Below, one piece after another: positions 33,824-46,212 of a stretch of 64,000 nt of DNA. Numbering within the stretch: the first letter of the stretch is position 1; each line of letters begins with the position of its first letter. The stretch covers positions 114,268,088 to 114,332,087 of the forward strand of contig NC_035436.2 in NCBI RefSeq assembly GCF_002127325.2. Direction: 5' to 3'. The translations under genes and the position numbers were made by a program. Under the pieces are notes generated by a model that saw only the letters and a program-made list of their open reading frames with translations, was not told the DNA's origin and searched no databases. Source of the DNA: Helianthus annuus (Eukaryota > Streptophyta > Magnoliopsida > Asterales > Asteraceae).

Positions 33824-36508
33824 ACAATAATAATAGTGATGATGCATGTTAATGGTGATATTAAATAAATGCAAGTTCTTGAAATCTGGTTGTTGGGTAG
33901 GAACCCTTACGTGACCCTAACCGCCAGCCCACTTTAACCCAGGAAACGGCCCACACAAACAACCTCCACCGCCATTATTCAACTTAAATGCATATAGATA
34001 CATTCATGTACGTAATGAACAAAAAGAAAAACCCTCACGCAAGTCACCCGAACCCTACGGCAATCGGCGGTAGCTCCTCCACCGTCTCGCACATCACCTC
34101 TCGCCTTTCTTCTTCCCTCAGAAACCGGGGAACATCCCCACTCCTCCGTCACCAATCGCCGGTAAGCCCCACCTTTATCGTAATCTCGATTTAAGAATGT
34201 GTTGTCTCGGTTTCGGTCCGATCTTAGTCGTTTTATGCTTATGTTTTAGTGGACATATGAAAACTATGTGAAACTGTTGATTGTTATTCATACAATGATA
34301 TGCATATAAACTACACATGTTCGATGACAGATTGACATATATACGAAACTGTATGAACTTGTTGATCGGATTATACATGTAAACATAGCTATAGATTTCA
34401 TGTAGGTGTAGGCACGAAACGGATTAACGGCGCCGAGAATATGTGAACGAATTATGTGTCGGTAGTTGAGTGTTTTCATGCAATTATTAAGTAGCCATAC
34501 GTGTACAGCGATGCATGGGCCTTCCGGTTCGAGTTCGTGTTTTTGATATGATAATGATGGTTGATATGTGAGTCTAAATATACTCCTTGGTGCTTGATGA
34601 TTATTAACTGTTATGTGTATAACAATGCTTTTGACAAATACGGTTCACTGTTTCATTAAACGATATTAATGATCATGTCCGAGTGACGGATCTTTTAATC
34701 AAGATGGTGGATTACAGAACAGTGGTGATGATAATGATCCATGTGGATGTTGTTATTTTTTAGTTATCTCTTTCATTGTACAACTTAAGATGCATAGAAT
34801 ACAACCTGGTTAAGCATGTATGAGTGTTTATATGGGAAGCGACATGTAGGAAGATCTCTGCTAGATGACTTACATGATTGTTTGTATAATGATAAAGTAA
34901 TGACTTGGTGTGTCTTGATTCGAATGTTCTGATGTTGAAGATTTGTAAGGTAACTGCTAATCGATGGGTATGGAACTTGAATGGTTTATTGACTGCTTTC
35001 TTATGATGTGCATGAAATAAAATGTATTGCATGAATTGTACGATGTGTATGATGTCAAAGGAACCATGAGATGTATATAATATTACATGAAACTGTATTG
35101 TTCTTTTGTAGGTTGTACTACTTTGATTTGATTTCGGAACTTTAGGGTGTTAGTGGGCTGCCTATAAGGGTTGAGTAAGTGGGCCGAAACATTAGTATGC
35201 ATGGACTCAAGTATAGGTGTTGGTAAATGTGCATAGATGTTAACGGATCGGAAAGGGGTTATACATTATATTTGGGGCCGATAAACTGGAATCTTGGGTC
35301 TGCGATATAGCTGGGTATATTGTATTAAGGCTATTCGAGGGTTAAAGGTTCACGGTTTATGTGACACAGTGGTTTGGGTTTGGATTTAATATATTAGGCC
35401 GAGAGGTTATAAGGACCATAATCATAAGTTGGATGTTATAGATAATGTGTGTTGAATATGTGACCCAAACTCCCTAGTGCCATTCTGTTATGTGAATAAG
35501 TTATGATGTGCCATAATGCTAAAAGTAATTGTGAACTAAACCACTTGTGATATAGTTTGATATGAACTTGTATTGTCAGACTCAACTGCTTGCTATGATC
35601 TGTGTAATTACATAAGTGTTGTTATCTGTAACCTGTATGATAAATACAAAGAACACATATTTTACGTGTACATGAAATTGACTAACTCTAGTAACCACGA
35701 TAGGGTTTGATTGATTAGCTGGAATACGTGAATAATCATACCGAGCAAACCGAGGTGAGTTCACACAGCCAAGGCATGGGTTCCCAGGGTGGGAATGGGT
35801 TGGATTATTTATTTGTGTTTACCTAGCACATGGAACTTAGTTATATGGTCCTCGGGTGAGGAAAGGTTTATTGATAAGATACAACTAGACTAATGGTACT
35901 AAATTGAACTGATCTTCGCACACACGCCAGGGTTGGCCGCGATATTATGACTAATCTTCGCACACATGCCTAGGAAGGCCGCGAACTATACTCTAAACTT
36001 CGCATACATGCCAGGGTGGCCGCGATACAAACATACCTAGTCTAGAATATTTGGGAATATTTCCCCTCATCTTCGCATACATGCCGAGAGGGCCGCGATG
36101 GAAACTAACACGAAACATGACTTAATGAACGAACAAAATGCTACTCATACTATTACAATTACTGAACTGTACACAGTGAACTCGCTCAACTAGTTGTTGA
36201 CTCTCTGCTGCATGCCTTGCAGGATCTTAGGTACTTATGGAGCTTGCACAAGGAGGAGCAGGTCGTTGTGGGCAATGGATCGTGAATGCTTGTTAACCGT
36301 TTATGACATTACACACTTGACACTTATGTTTGGGTTTTTACATTTATGCTTCTGCTACACTTATTATGTTGGTTTTGAAAACACCTTTCGTATTGTTGAA
36401 TAACGATTACTACTTATTTACATGTTCAATATGATTGGTGGCTTGATCCTGGTCACGTCACGCCTCCAAGCGGTGGTACTCCGCGTGTGGAATCTTGGGG
36501 GTGTGACA
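33416..36508 (+). repeat. Element C 5' LTR (3093 bp)
   Basis: It begins TGTGACACCCCAGG after the TATTT duplication, which proves this is the true LTR start. A second palindrome (AAATTTCG-GGG-CGAAATTT, 33472-33490), a weak purine tract and TGTGACA (33509) follow within 100 bases. A TA microsatellite lies at 33768-33816. A GTAAG donor-like site at 34162 and a TTTTGTAG acceptor-like site at 35111 could mark a further intron. Four TTCGCAYACATGCC units lie at 35915-36100. Confidence 0.93.
35755..36222 (+). other. Intron-like segment in element C 5' LTR
   Basis: The donor GAG|GTGAGT starts at 35755 and the acceptor CCTTGCAG|G ends at 36222 (468 bases). GAGTTCAC pairs with GTGAACTC (36176-36183) over 8 bases. 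The 3' LTR has the 9-base version. Confidence 0.55.
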
Positions 36509-36511
36509 GAT

Positions 36512-36523
36512 TGGTATCAGAGC
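36512..36523 (+). promoter_or_regulatory. Primer binding site of element C
   Basis: TGGTATCAGAGC lies three bases after the LTR end and matches initiator methionine tRNA. Confidence 0.92.
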
Positions 36524-36811
36524 CATTAGCTATAGAGAACTAGGTTTTAATATGGGAAAGCATTTTATTAAAACCAGACTATAACCAGTACAGTGCTCTC
36601 AACGATCCACAACGACGCTTCGCTCCACGTGCAAGACTCGACATCCTAGGTATTATGGTTTATGTTTATTACCTGCATGCTAGAACTATATAGAACTTTG
36701 CTCGCATTACGCTTAGATACACATGACACTATAGTATGAGAATCCCTACGTGCTTACTCTTTTCTGTCATCGCCCTACACGCGAACCATTCTTACTTATG
36801 CTACTTTTGCA
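36524..36811 (+). other. Element C leader with post-PBS stem-loop
   Basis: GGTTTTAATA (36543-36552) and TATTAAAACC (36566-36575) form a perfect 10-base stem with a 13-base loop, about 20 bases after the primer binding site. The rest of the leader is non-coding. Confidence 0.65.
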
Positions 36812-38284
36812 ATGAAGATCATGTCTGGACGAATTAACATGACTCAAGCCCAGCTAGAGGCTCTCGTTCAAGCTCAAGTTGCTGCGGCACTTGCAGCTGC
36901 TCAAGCAGGTAGTATACCCTACAGTATAGACTCACATTAGGATCCTTAGATCCTGCATTAACTCTCGTATTTAACTTCGTCCTATTCATACACAATAGGT
37001 CAACACGCGCAGCAGCCTGTCTGCACTTTCAAGAACTTCATGGACTGTCGTTCAAGTACTGTCAGTGGCACCGAGGGGGCAGTGGGACTCCTCCATTGGT
37101 TTGAAAAGCTAGAGTCAGTGTTCGAAATGTGTGAATGCCCTGAGGCTCGCAGGGTCAAGTACGCCACTGGCACTCTCGAAGGAATAGCGCTAACTTGGTG
37201 GAACGCGCAAGTACAGATCCTAGGGTTGGCAGCTGCTAACGCCACACCTTGGGAAGATTTCAAGGAACTGATCAAACGAGAATACTGCACGCGTGATGAC
37301 ATCCACAAGTTGGAGGTGGAACTGTATCATCTGAAGATGACGGGGTCAGAAATCGAAGCATACACGAAACGGTCGAATGAATTAGCCATCTTGTGTCCAA
37401 CCATGGTGGACCCTCCTGTTAAGCGCATTGAGTTGTACCTCAAGGGACTTGCGCCAGAGATTCAGAGCCACGTGACATCGGTTAACAACATCCAAGACAT
37501 TCAGCGTCTTGCTCATCGACTCACCGATCAAGCAGTGGAACAGAACAAGCTGCCAAAACGCAACAGTGCTACCACTACTGCTGCTACTACTCCTACTACA
37601 CCCAGTGACAACAAGCGGAAATGGGATGGGGATTCCAGCAAGGGATCAGTTTCCGTTCAGTCTCAAGCACAACAGCGCAAGACTAATGACTACCAGAGTC
37701 CGAGTCAGCAATCATCAGGCAGTCAGGGGCAGGGTGGATATCGGGGAATTCACCCACTGTGTAACGGGTGCAACAGACATCACAGTGGTCAGTGTCGCAA
37801 GGGCCGCTGTCAAAGATGTCTCAAGATGGGTCATGAGGCCAAAGATTGTAGAAGCTCACGGCCAGCAAATCAGAACCCACAACCGCAACCACCAGCTCCA
37901 CAAAACCAGCAGCAGCAGCAACAGCGAGGCAACAGGGGATGCTTTCAGTGTGGTGCTGAAGACCATTTCAAAAGAGACCGCCCCCAGCTGAATCAGAATC
38001 AGAACAACAACCAAGGAAATGGGAACAACAATGGGGGTAACAACGACGGCAATGGTGCTAGGGGATGTGCCTTCGTGATCGGTCAGGGTGAGTTCCTACT
38101 TGATGACTATTATGTTACTGTTTTATTTGATTCGGGTGCCGATACTTGTTTTGTGTCATTAAAAGTTAGTCAAATGCTTAATCCTACCCCAATACTTTTG
38201 AACACCAAGCACATAGTAGAACTAGCAAACGGTAAAAGTCTAGAGGCCACACATAGTTTAGGGTTGCAATCTTGTTTTTGCTGA
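36812..38284 (+). pseudogene. gag: Element C gag with 90-base intron-like gap and truncated protease
   Basis: A leader exon (36812-36908, [18 protein letters not shown] and an alanine-rich helix) ends at CAG|GTAGTA. A body begins after AATAG| at 36999 and joins in frame to [17 protein letters not shown]. The body has [13 protein letters not shown] and [12 protein letters not shown] (capsid-like), then zinc knuckle [15 protein letters not shown] second knuckle, CFQCGAEDHFKRDR, has lost its last cysteine. A protease start, [11 protein letters not shown], follows. The frame then shifts near 38255 and ends at 38284, and the pol deletion lies near 38320. A stop follows the leader when read without splicing. 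Gag would bind and package element RNA; its activity is uncertain because of the altered knuckle. Confidence 0.85.
36909..36998 (+). other. Putative 90-base gag intron in element C
   Basis: GTAGTATACC begins and TACACAATAG ends the segment. Removing it fuses the MSGR leader (97 bases) to the gag body in frame; leaving it in gives an early TAG. Element K has a segment of exactly the same length at the same place with good sites. RNA data are needed. Confidence 0.55.
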
Positions 38285-38322
38285 TCAGACCTTTTCTATC
38301 GACCTCATTCCTATCGTTCTGC

Positions 38323-38361
38323 GGAATTTCGGGACGAAATTCCAAACCAACGGGGAAATGA
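38323..38361 (+). other. Element C palindrome and polypurine tract next to the pol-deletion junction
   Basis: A perfect inverted repeat with 9-base arms (38323-38343) starts two bases after the apparent deletion junction (CGTTCT|GCGG). The tract AACGGGGAAATGA abuts the LTR; it has fewer G residues than in related elements. Confidence 0.8.
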
Positions 38362-41300
38362 TGTGACACCCCAGGAAAACCATGCAACTTAACTAGCTTC
38401 CTCGGTAACCACGTGCTAAATTTCGGGGCGAAATTTCTTTCAACTTGGGGATGATGTGACAACCCGTAACTTCAGGGTACAAACCGTTTGTTTTGTTTTT
38501 ATAAATCAAATCTCGTGCTTCTTTTATTTGATGAATTAACCAAATCCTTACTGTGTAGTACCGACCTGAACCATTTGAACCAAAACACTTGACTCGCTTG
38601 CTGATCCAACCCACTTGCATAGCTCGAAAACTTATGGGACCCAAACCTTAGCTTGATCACTATTCATCTTATAATTAATTAATTAATACTTCATTAGTTG
38701 GTTTTGTTAAAAATATATATATATATATATATATGTATATAACAATAATAATAGTGATGATGCATGTTAATGGTGATATTAAATAAATGCAAGTTTTTGA
38801 AATCTGGTTGTTGGGTAGGAACCCTTACGTGACCCTAACCCCCAGCCCACTTTAACCCAGGAAACGGCCCACACAAACAACCTCCACCGCCATTATTCAA
38901 CTTAAATGCATATAGATACATTCATGTACGTAATGAATAAAAAGAAAAACCCTCACGCAAGTCACCCGAACCCTACGGCAATCGGCGGTAGCTCCTCCAC
39001 CGTCTCGCACATCACCTCTCGCCTTTCTTCTTCCCTCGGAAACAGGGGAACATCCCCACTCCTCCGTCACCAATCGCCGGTAAGCCCCACCTTTATCGTA
39101 ATCTCGATTTAAGAATGCGTTGTCTCGGTTTCGGTCCGATCTTAGTCGTTTTATGCTTATGTTTTAGTGGACATATGAAAACTATGTGAAACTGTTGATT
39201 GTTATTCATACAATGATATGCATATAAACTACACATGTTCGATGACAGATTGACATATATACGAAACTGTATGAACTTGTTGATCGGATTATACATGTAA
39301 ACATAGCTATAGATATCATGTAGGTGTAGGCACGAAACGGATTAACGGCGCCGAGAATATGTGAACGAATCATGTGTCGGTAGTTGAGTGTTTTCATGCA
39401 ATTATTAAGTAGCCATACGTGTACAGCGATGCATGGGCCTTCCGGTTCGAGTTCGTGTTTTTGATATGATAATGATGGTTGATATGTGAGTCTAAATATA
39501 CTCCTTGGTGCTTGATGATTATTAACTGTTATGTGTATAACAATGCTTTTGACAAATACGGTTCACTGTTTCATTAAACGATATTAATGATCATGTCTGA
39601 GTGACGGATCTTTTAATCAAGATGGTGGATTACAGAACAGTGGTGATGATAATGATCCATGTGGATGTTGTTATTTTTTAGTTATCTCTTTCATTGTACA
39701 ACTTAAGATGCATAGAATACAACCTGGTTAAGCATGTATGAGTGTTTATATGGGAAGCGACATGTAGGAAGATCTCTGCTAGATGACTTACATGATTGTT
39801 TGTATAATGATAAAGTAATGACTTGGTGTGTCTTGATTCGAATGTTCTGATGTTGAAGATTTGTAAGGTAACTGCTAATCGATGGGTATGGAACTTGAAT
39901 GGTTTATTGACTGCTTTCTTATGATGTGCATGAAATAAAATGTATTGCATGAATTGTACGATGTGTATGATGTCAAAGGAACCATGAGATGTATATAATA
40001 TTACATGAAACTGTATTGTTCTTTTGTAGGTTGTACTACTTTGATTTGATTTCGGAACTTTAGGGTGTTAGTGGGCTGCCCATAAGGGTTGAGTAAGTGG
40101 GCCGAAACATTAGTATGCATGGACTCAAGTATAGGTGTTGGTAAATGTGCATAGATGTTAACGGATCGGAAAGGGGTTATACATTATATTTGGGGCCGAT
40201 AAACTGGAATCTTGGGTCTGCGATATAACTGGGTATATTGTATTAAGGCTATTCGAGGGTTAAAGGTTCACGGTTTATGTGACACAGTGGTTTGGGTTTG
40301 GATTTAATATATTAGGCCGAGAGGTTATAAGGACCATAATCATAAGTTGGATGTTATAGATAATGTGTGTTGAATATGTGACCCAAACTCCCTAGTGCCA
40401 TTCTGTTATGTGAATAAGTTATGATGTGCCATAATGCTAAAAGTAATTGTGAACTAAACCACTTGTGATATAGTTTGATATGAACTTGTATTGTCAGACT
40501 CAACTGCTTGCTATGATCTGTGTAATTACATAAGTGTTGTTATCTGTAACCTGTATGATAAATACAAAGAACACATATTTTACGTGTACATGAAATTGAC
40601 TAACTCTAGTAACCACGATAGGGTTTGATTGATTAGCTGGAATACGTGAATAATCATACCGAGCAAACCGAGGTGAGTTCACACAGCCAAGGCATGGGTT
40701 CCCAGGGTGGGAATGGGTTGGATTATTTATTTGTGTTTACCTAGCACATGGAACTTAGTTATATGGTCCTCGGGTGAGGAAAGGATTATTGATAAGATAC
40801 AACTAGACTAATGGTACTAAATTGAACTGATCTGCGCACACACGCCAGGGTTGGCCGCGATATTATGACTAATCTTCGCACACATGCCTAGGAAGGCCGC
40901 GAACTATACTCTAAACTTCGCATACATGCCAGGGTGGCCGCGATACAAACATACCTAGTCTAGAATATTTGGGAATATTTCCCCTCATCTTCGCATACAT
41001 GCTGAGAGGGCCGCGATGGAAACTAACACGAAACATGACTTAATGAACGAACAAAATGCTACTCATACTATTACAATTACTGAACTGTACACTGTGAACT
41101 CGCTCAACTAGTTGTTGACTCTCTGCTGCATGCCTTGCAGGATCTTAGGTACTTATGGAGCTTGCACAAGGAGGAGCAGGTCGTTGTGGGCAATGGATCG
41201 TGAATGCTTGTTAACCGTTTATGACATTACACACTTGACACTTATGTTTGGGTTTTTACATTTATGCTTCCGCTACACTTATTATGTTGGTTTTGAAAAC

Positions 41301-41426
41301 ACCTTTCGTATTGTTGAATAACGATTACTACTTATTTACATGTTCAATATGGTTGGTGGCTTGATCCTGGTCACGTCACGCCTCCAAGCGGTGGTACTCC
41401 GCGTGTGGAATCTTGGGGGTGTGACA
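38362..41426 (+). repeat. Element C 3' LTR (3065 bp)
   Basis: It matches the 5' LTR closely along its length, with scattered single-base changes and a shorter TA run (38710-38735). It ends TGTGACA before the TATTT duplication. Confidence 0.93.
40673..41140 (+). other. Intron-like segment in element C 3' LTR
   Basis: Same donor and acceptor as the 5' LTR (468 bases). Here GAGTTCACA pairs with TGTGAACTC (41093-41101) over 9 bases. Confidence 0.55.
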
Positions 41427-41431
41427 TATTT
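41427..41431. repeat. Target site duplication TATTT (right) of element C
   Basis: Matches 33411-33415. Confidence 0.95.
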
Positions 41432-41668
41432 AAGGTATGTTAAGTTTATGTTGCTGTCCGGGAGTGTTTGCCGTGTTATACTGATCGTGCTTACGCATCA
41501 GTTTGCGTATAACTCTCCAGAAAGCGATATAGAGTAAAAAATCGATCAAAAATCAACACGTGCATAAAATCAAACATAAATGATAAACATTGGGATCAAA
41601 ACACATTGTTTTATTAATATTGTATTGATCATAGTCTGTAGAATGATTACACAAACACAGATGTCACA
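41432..41668 (-). repeat. Element H 3' LTR, part 2
   Basis: Continuation of the LTR after element C, beginning AAGGTATGTTAAG. It ends GATGTCACA on the plus strand, next to H's polypurine tract. Confidence 0.9.
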
Positions 41669-41702
41669 GTCTCCCTACTTCAGGTAATTTCGTCCCGAAA
41701 TT
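41669..41702 (-). other. Element H polypurine tract and palindrome
   Basis: On the minus strand AATTTCG-GGA-CGAAATT (41686-41702) precedes AAGTAGGGAGAC, which abuts the LTR start TGTGACATCTG. Confidence 0.75.
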
Positions 41703-44700
41703 TATTTAGAGGAAACTTGTGAGAATAGATGCGGATATTTCGCTTTCATCTGATCTTTACGTTCCCAAGTAAACTCTGGGCCATGTTTAGATTCCCAGCA
41801 AACTTTGACCAACCGAATCCGTTTGCCCTTTAACTGTTTAAATGTACGGTCCACTATCTCCACAGGTTTCTCAACAAAGTGCATCGTGTTATCAACACGA
41901 ATTTCATCAAGTGGTATGTGGAGGTTCTCATCAGCTAAACACTTTCTGAGATTGGACACGTGATTGGATGAACATTTCCAAGTTCAGGAGGTAGCTCTAA
42001 TCTGTAGGCTACTTTTCTGTCTCTTTCAATGATCTTAAATGGTCGAACATAGCGTGGTGCAAGTTTTCCTTTCTTTCCAAATCCAATCACACCTTTCCAA
42101 GGGGATACCTTGAGTAAGACGTGATCACTGACTTGAAATTCTAAGGGCTTGCGTCGTCGATCCGCGTAACACTTCTGACGGCTTCTAGCTGTCTGAAGGT
42201 TATCGCGAATCTTCTTGACCTTATCTGTAGTCTCTAGAATGAGTTCAGGTCCAGTAAGCTGAGCTTCACCTATCTCATTCCAGTAGACCGGTGAACGACA
42301 TTTTCGACCGTATAAAGCTTCGAAAGGAGCCATATTGATGCTAGAGTGATAACTATTGTTGTAGGAGAATTCGATCAATGGAAGATGCGAATCCCAACTA
42401 CCACCAAAGTCAATCACACATGCTGTAAGCATATCCTCCAGTGTCTGGATCGTTCTCTCAGATCGACCATCTGTCTGCGGATGGTACGCTGAGCTCAAAT
42501 GAAGTTGAGTACCCATGGCAGATTGCATGGTTCTCCAAAAGCGAGACGAGAATCGAGCATCTCTGTCAGATATAATGTTCAAAGGAACACCATGTCGAGA
42601 TACAATCTCATCAACATAAATCTTGGCAAGCTTGTCAGCAGATAGATCCTCACGGATCGGCAAGAAATGTGCTGACTTTGTAAGACGATCAACAACAACC
42701 CAAATGGCGTCGTGACCTCTTTTAGTGCGCGGTACCTTGGTAATGAGATCCATAGAAATGTTTTCCCATTTCCAAACCGGGATCTCTGGTTGCTCCAATA
42801 ATCCAGAGGGATGTTGGTGTTCTGCCTTAACCTTAAGACAAGTAAGGCATTTGGAAACATATAAGGCAATGTCTTTCTTCATACCCGACCACCAATACTG
42901 AGTTCGAATATCCTTATACATTTTGTCTGCACCAGGATGAATTGAATAACGAGACTAATGAGCTTCATCCATAAGCAAGGTGCGAAGATTGTCTATACTT
43001 GGGACCCACAAACGGCCCATGTAATAGAATATCCCGAAGTCTCTCAGTTCAAGCGCAGGATTAGTATGACACAGTAACTCTTTACCCATCAAATCTTGTG
43101 TAACACAAGTATGTTGAGCCTGAATTATGCGGGATTGAATGTCAGATCGAACCTGAACACAGTGAAGCTTGACACGTTCCTTACGACTCAATGCGTTAGC
43201 TACGACATTCGCCTTACCAGGATGGTAGCGAATTTCGCAATCGTAGTCATTTAGGAGTTCAACCCAACGTCGTTGCCTCATGTTAAGTTCTTTCTGATTG
43301 AAGATATGCTGGAGACTCTTGTGGTCAGTAAACACTACACACTTTGTACCGTAAAGGTAGTGTCTCCAGATTTTGAGAGCAAAAACTACTGCACCTAACT
43401 CAAGATCATGAGTGGTGTAGTTTTTCTCGTGCACCTTTAGCTGTCTTGATGCATAGGCTATAACTTTGTTTCTTTGCATATGTACACAGCCAAGACCTAA
43501 ATTGGATGCATCACAGTACACGACAAAATCGTCGTTACCCTCGGGTAAAGATAGAATAGGTGCATCACAGAGTTTCTGTTTCAAGGTTTGGAAAGCTTCT
43601 TCCTGTTTAGACCCCAACTCAAAAGGTTTGCCTTTCTGAGTTAAAGCAGTGAGAGGAACCACAATTTTGGAGAAGTTTTCAATGAAACGGCGGTAATAAC
43701 CCGCTAGACCAAGAAATGAACGAACCTCGGTAGGAGTAGTAGGCGTATCCCAATCCTTAATCGCATTGATTTTGGCGGGATCTACATGTATACCTTGTTC
43801 GTTGACGATGTGTCCCAAAAATTGAACTTCCTTAAGCCAGAATTCGCACTTGGAGAATTTGGCGAAAAGCTGTTCTTTCTTTAGGAGTTCCATTGTAAGA
43901 CGGAGATGCTGTTCATGATCAGCTCGAGTCTTAGAATAAATCAGAATATCATCAATAAAGATGATGATGAACTTGTCCAAATAAGGCTAACAAACCCTAT
44001 TCATCAAGTCCATGAAAACAGGAGGAGCATTAGTTAAGCCGAATGGCATAACAGTGAACTCATAATGACCGTAACGCGTACGAAAAGCTGTCTTGGGAAT
44101 ATCTTCTTCGAGAACTCGAAGTTGATGGTACCCAGAACGAAGATCAATCTTTGAAAAGCAAGTAGCACCCTGTAGCTGATCAAAGAGATCATCAATGAGA
44201 GGTAGGGGATATCGATTCTTGATGGTAAGCTTGTTCAGCTCACGGTAATCGATACACATCTTGAATGATCCATCTTTCTTTTTCACAAATAGGACAGGAG
44301 CGCCCGAAGGGGAAAAGCTTGGACAGATGAATCCTTTGTCAGAAAGCTCATGAAGCTGCTTAGATAACTCTTGCAACTCAGACGGTGCAAGACGATAAGG
44401 TGACTTAGCAATGGGATTTGCGCCAGGTACAAGATCAATGCGGAACTCAACTTGGCGTACAGGGGGTAAACCAGGTAATTCTTCGGGAAATACCTCAGGA
44501 TAATCCCGAACAACAGGGATATCTTGGATTGTCTTACCTTTGCCTTTATCCTCTACTACATGTGCCAAGAAAGCAACATATTTCTTTCGCAGGTATTTGT
44601 GGGCTTGGATACAAGACATGAGTTTAAAGCTATTAACAGGTTTCTCCCCATGAATTTCTAAGATCTCACCAGTCGAAAGCGGTATACGGACCAACTTCTC

Positions 44701-44733
44701 AAAACATACCACCTCAGCATGGTACTTTGATAA
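41702..44733 (-). pseudogene. pol: Element H pol: RT, RNase H, integrase, chromodomain
   Basis: Minus-strand pieces in one frame: 44712-43987 (RT start, [18 protein letters not shown]), 43980-42955 ([10 protein letters not shown], RNase H YCDAS and [10 protein letters not shown]) and 42921-41935 (integrase zinc region, [27 protein letters not shown]). Nonsense codons separate them at about 44734, 43987 and 42955. A small deletion near 41958 then shifts the frame before the chromodomain end (FTWERKD, YPHLF, 41959-41702). All catalytic residues are visible, so decay is recent to moderate, but no active polyprotein can be made. Confidence 0.93.
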
Positions 44734-46212
44734 TCAATCCATTCCTACTATAATATCGAAGCTCCCGAGTTGCATTGGTGTGAGGTCGATAGGGAAAAGA
44801 TGGTTATTGAGATTCAACTGGCAATTTCGAAGAACAGAGTCGAGTATAACAGGTTCACCACTAGCTACTTCTACTGTCAAGGGCTTTCCTAGTCTTGTTC
44901 TAGTCATTGAAAGCAAAGGCTCAAATGCTAAGGATACAAAGCTCTTATCGGCACCCGAATCAAATAGAACAGAAGCAGGATGGTTGTTAACAAGGAACGT
45001 ACCGTTCACCACTTCGTTATCTGCACGCGCCTCATTGGCATTCAGATTGAAAGCTCTACCACGAGCTGATGCCTGATTTGCGTTTGCCAACCTCGGGCAA
45101 TTGTTCCTGTAGTGGGTCAGCTCCCCACAGTTGAAACATGAACCAGGCGGAAAATGAGGTCGTGCGGGATTCTGGGCTGGGTTTTGTGCAACTTGATTTT
45201 GAGCTGCCTGATTCTGATTTGGAGCAAAACAGCAGGTGGTTGCAAGATGACCAGACTTGCCACAATTCGTGCATATGCGACATTGCAACTATGGCTGGTG
45301 GTGACTGTTACATCTGTTGCACAAAGGTGCATTACCAGCATACTGCCTCTTGGCAGCAGGTTGTGCAGCCTGATTCTGTTTAGCCTGATTAGGAGCAGCC
45401 TGATTTGTCTGAGCAGTAACAGCAAAATTCTTGGAAGCCTTGCGCTTCCTCGATTTCTTGGAAGACTCAGCAGTCTTCTTACCCTTCTGCTCCTTGGTGT
45501 TATCAGACTGTTTCTTCTTCTTATCACCTTTCCTGTGGAGTTTACCCTTCTTGATTTGGGATTCAGTAAGGGTAGCAGCTAGCTCAATGGCCTGTCGGAC
45601 GGTAGTAGGGTGGCTGCCAGTGACAATATCCTGAACAGGATCTGGCAAACCGTCTGTGTACCTCTCAATAGCCTTATCCAAAGGCGTGACCATAGTAGGA
45701 TAGAGCAAGCTTAACTCCTCATATCGGTCTGTGTAAGCCCGGTGTTCACCACTGACTTGCTTCAGATCATTGAACTCATCTTCTAGTGCCCTCTGCTCAT
45801 GTCGAGGACATAATTCTCTCATCATGAGAGCCCTGAGTTCCTCCCAAGTTTGACCCAAAGCAACATCTGCACCTCTATCTCTCATTACCTCATTCCACCA
45901 GGTAAGAGCCCTCCTCTGGAATACACTCGAAGCAAACTCGACCTTACGGTTGTTCGGACACTGAACATGGCGAAATGTGCTCTTAAGACTCTCAAACCAC
46001 TGGAGAAGCCCAGTTGCTCCTTTAGTACCACTAAACTTGAGTGGTTTAGCCGAGTTAAACTGTTTAAAGTTGCACGGAGCCGGTGCATTAACATTGTTAT
46101 TGGTGGCTTTATTTATTTGAGTTATGAGACCAGGTAGCATAGCAGCCATTTGCTGTGCTATAATAGCTGCCAGTTCGGCATCAGGTTGAGGAATGTTACA
46201 TCGAGGAGGCAT
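44734..46212 (-). pseudogene. gag: Element H gag and protease
   Basis: I choose ATG 46212 (MPPRCNIPQPDAELAA) because gypsy gags of this type start MPPR and the upstream extension is leader-like. Capsid-like motifs GATGLLQWFESLK and RRALTWWNEV are followed by a basic region (KKKKQSDNTKEQKGKK). A TAG near 45289 breaks the frame inside the zinc region. The following frame (45288-44734) has CTNCGKSGHLATTC and CFNCGELTHYRNNC knuckles and protease [11 protein letters not shown], then a TGA after VGMD. No leader intron is needed here, unlike C and K. Confidence 0.9.

Larger units (their letters stand above)
33416..41426 (+). mobile_element. Element C: gag-only, pol-deleted Ty3/gypsy element
   Basis: It has two LTRs (3093 and 3065 bases), primer binding site, a gag frame, palindrome and polypurine tract, with TATTT target duplications. 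The internal region is only 1.85 kb. After gag and a piece of protease the sequence jumps, near 38320, to the bases just before the polypurine tract, so RT, RNase H and integrase are gone. The LTRs are near-identical apart from a TA-repeat length difference, so insertion after pol loss, with enzymes in trans, is likely. Confidence 0.93.

Noticed and set aside
36194..36403. ORF of 69 residues repeated at 41112-41321
   Set aside because: It recurs only because it lies in both LTRs of C; the frame has no domain and spans the acceptor region.
36512..36523. TGGTATCAGAGC sites as tRNA fragments
   Set aside because: They are primer binding sites next to LTR ends; no tRNA body is present.
45289..45291. 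TAG between gag and pol of H as programmed readthrough
   Set aside because: It falls inside the zinc-knuckle region, and three other nonsense codons follow, so decay is the simpler reading.
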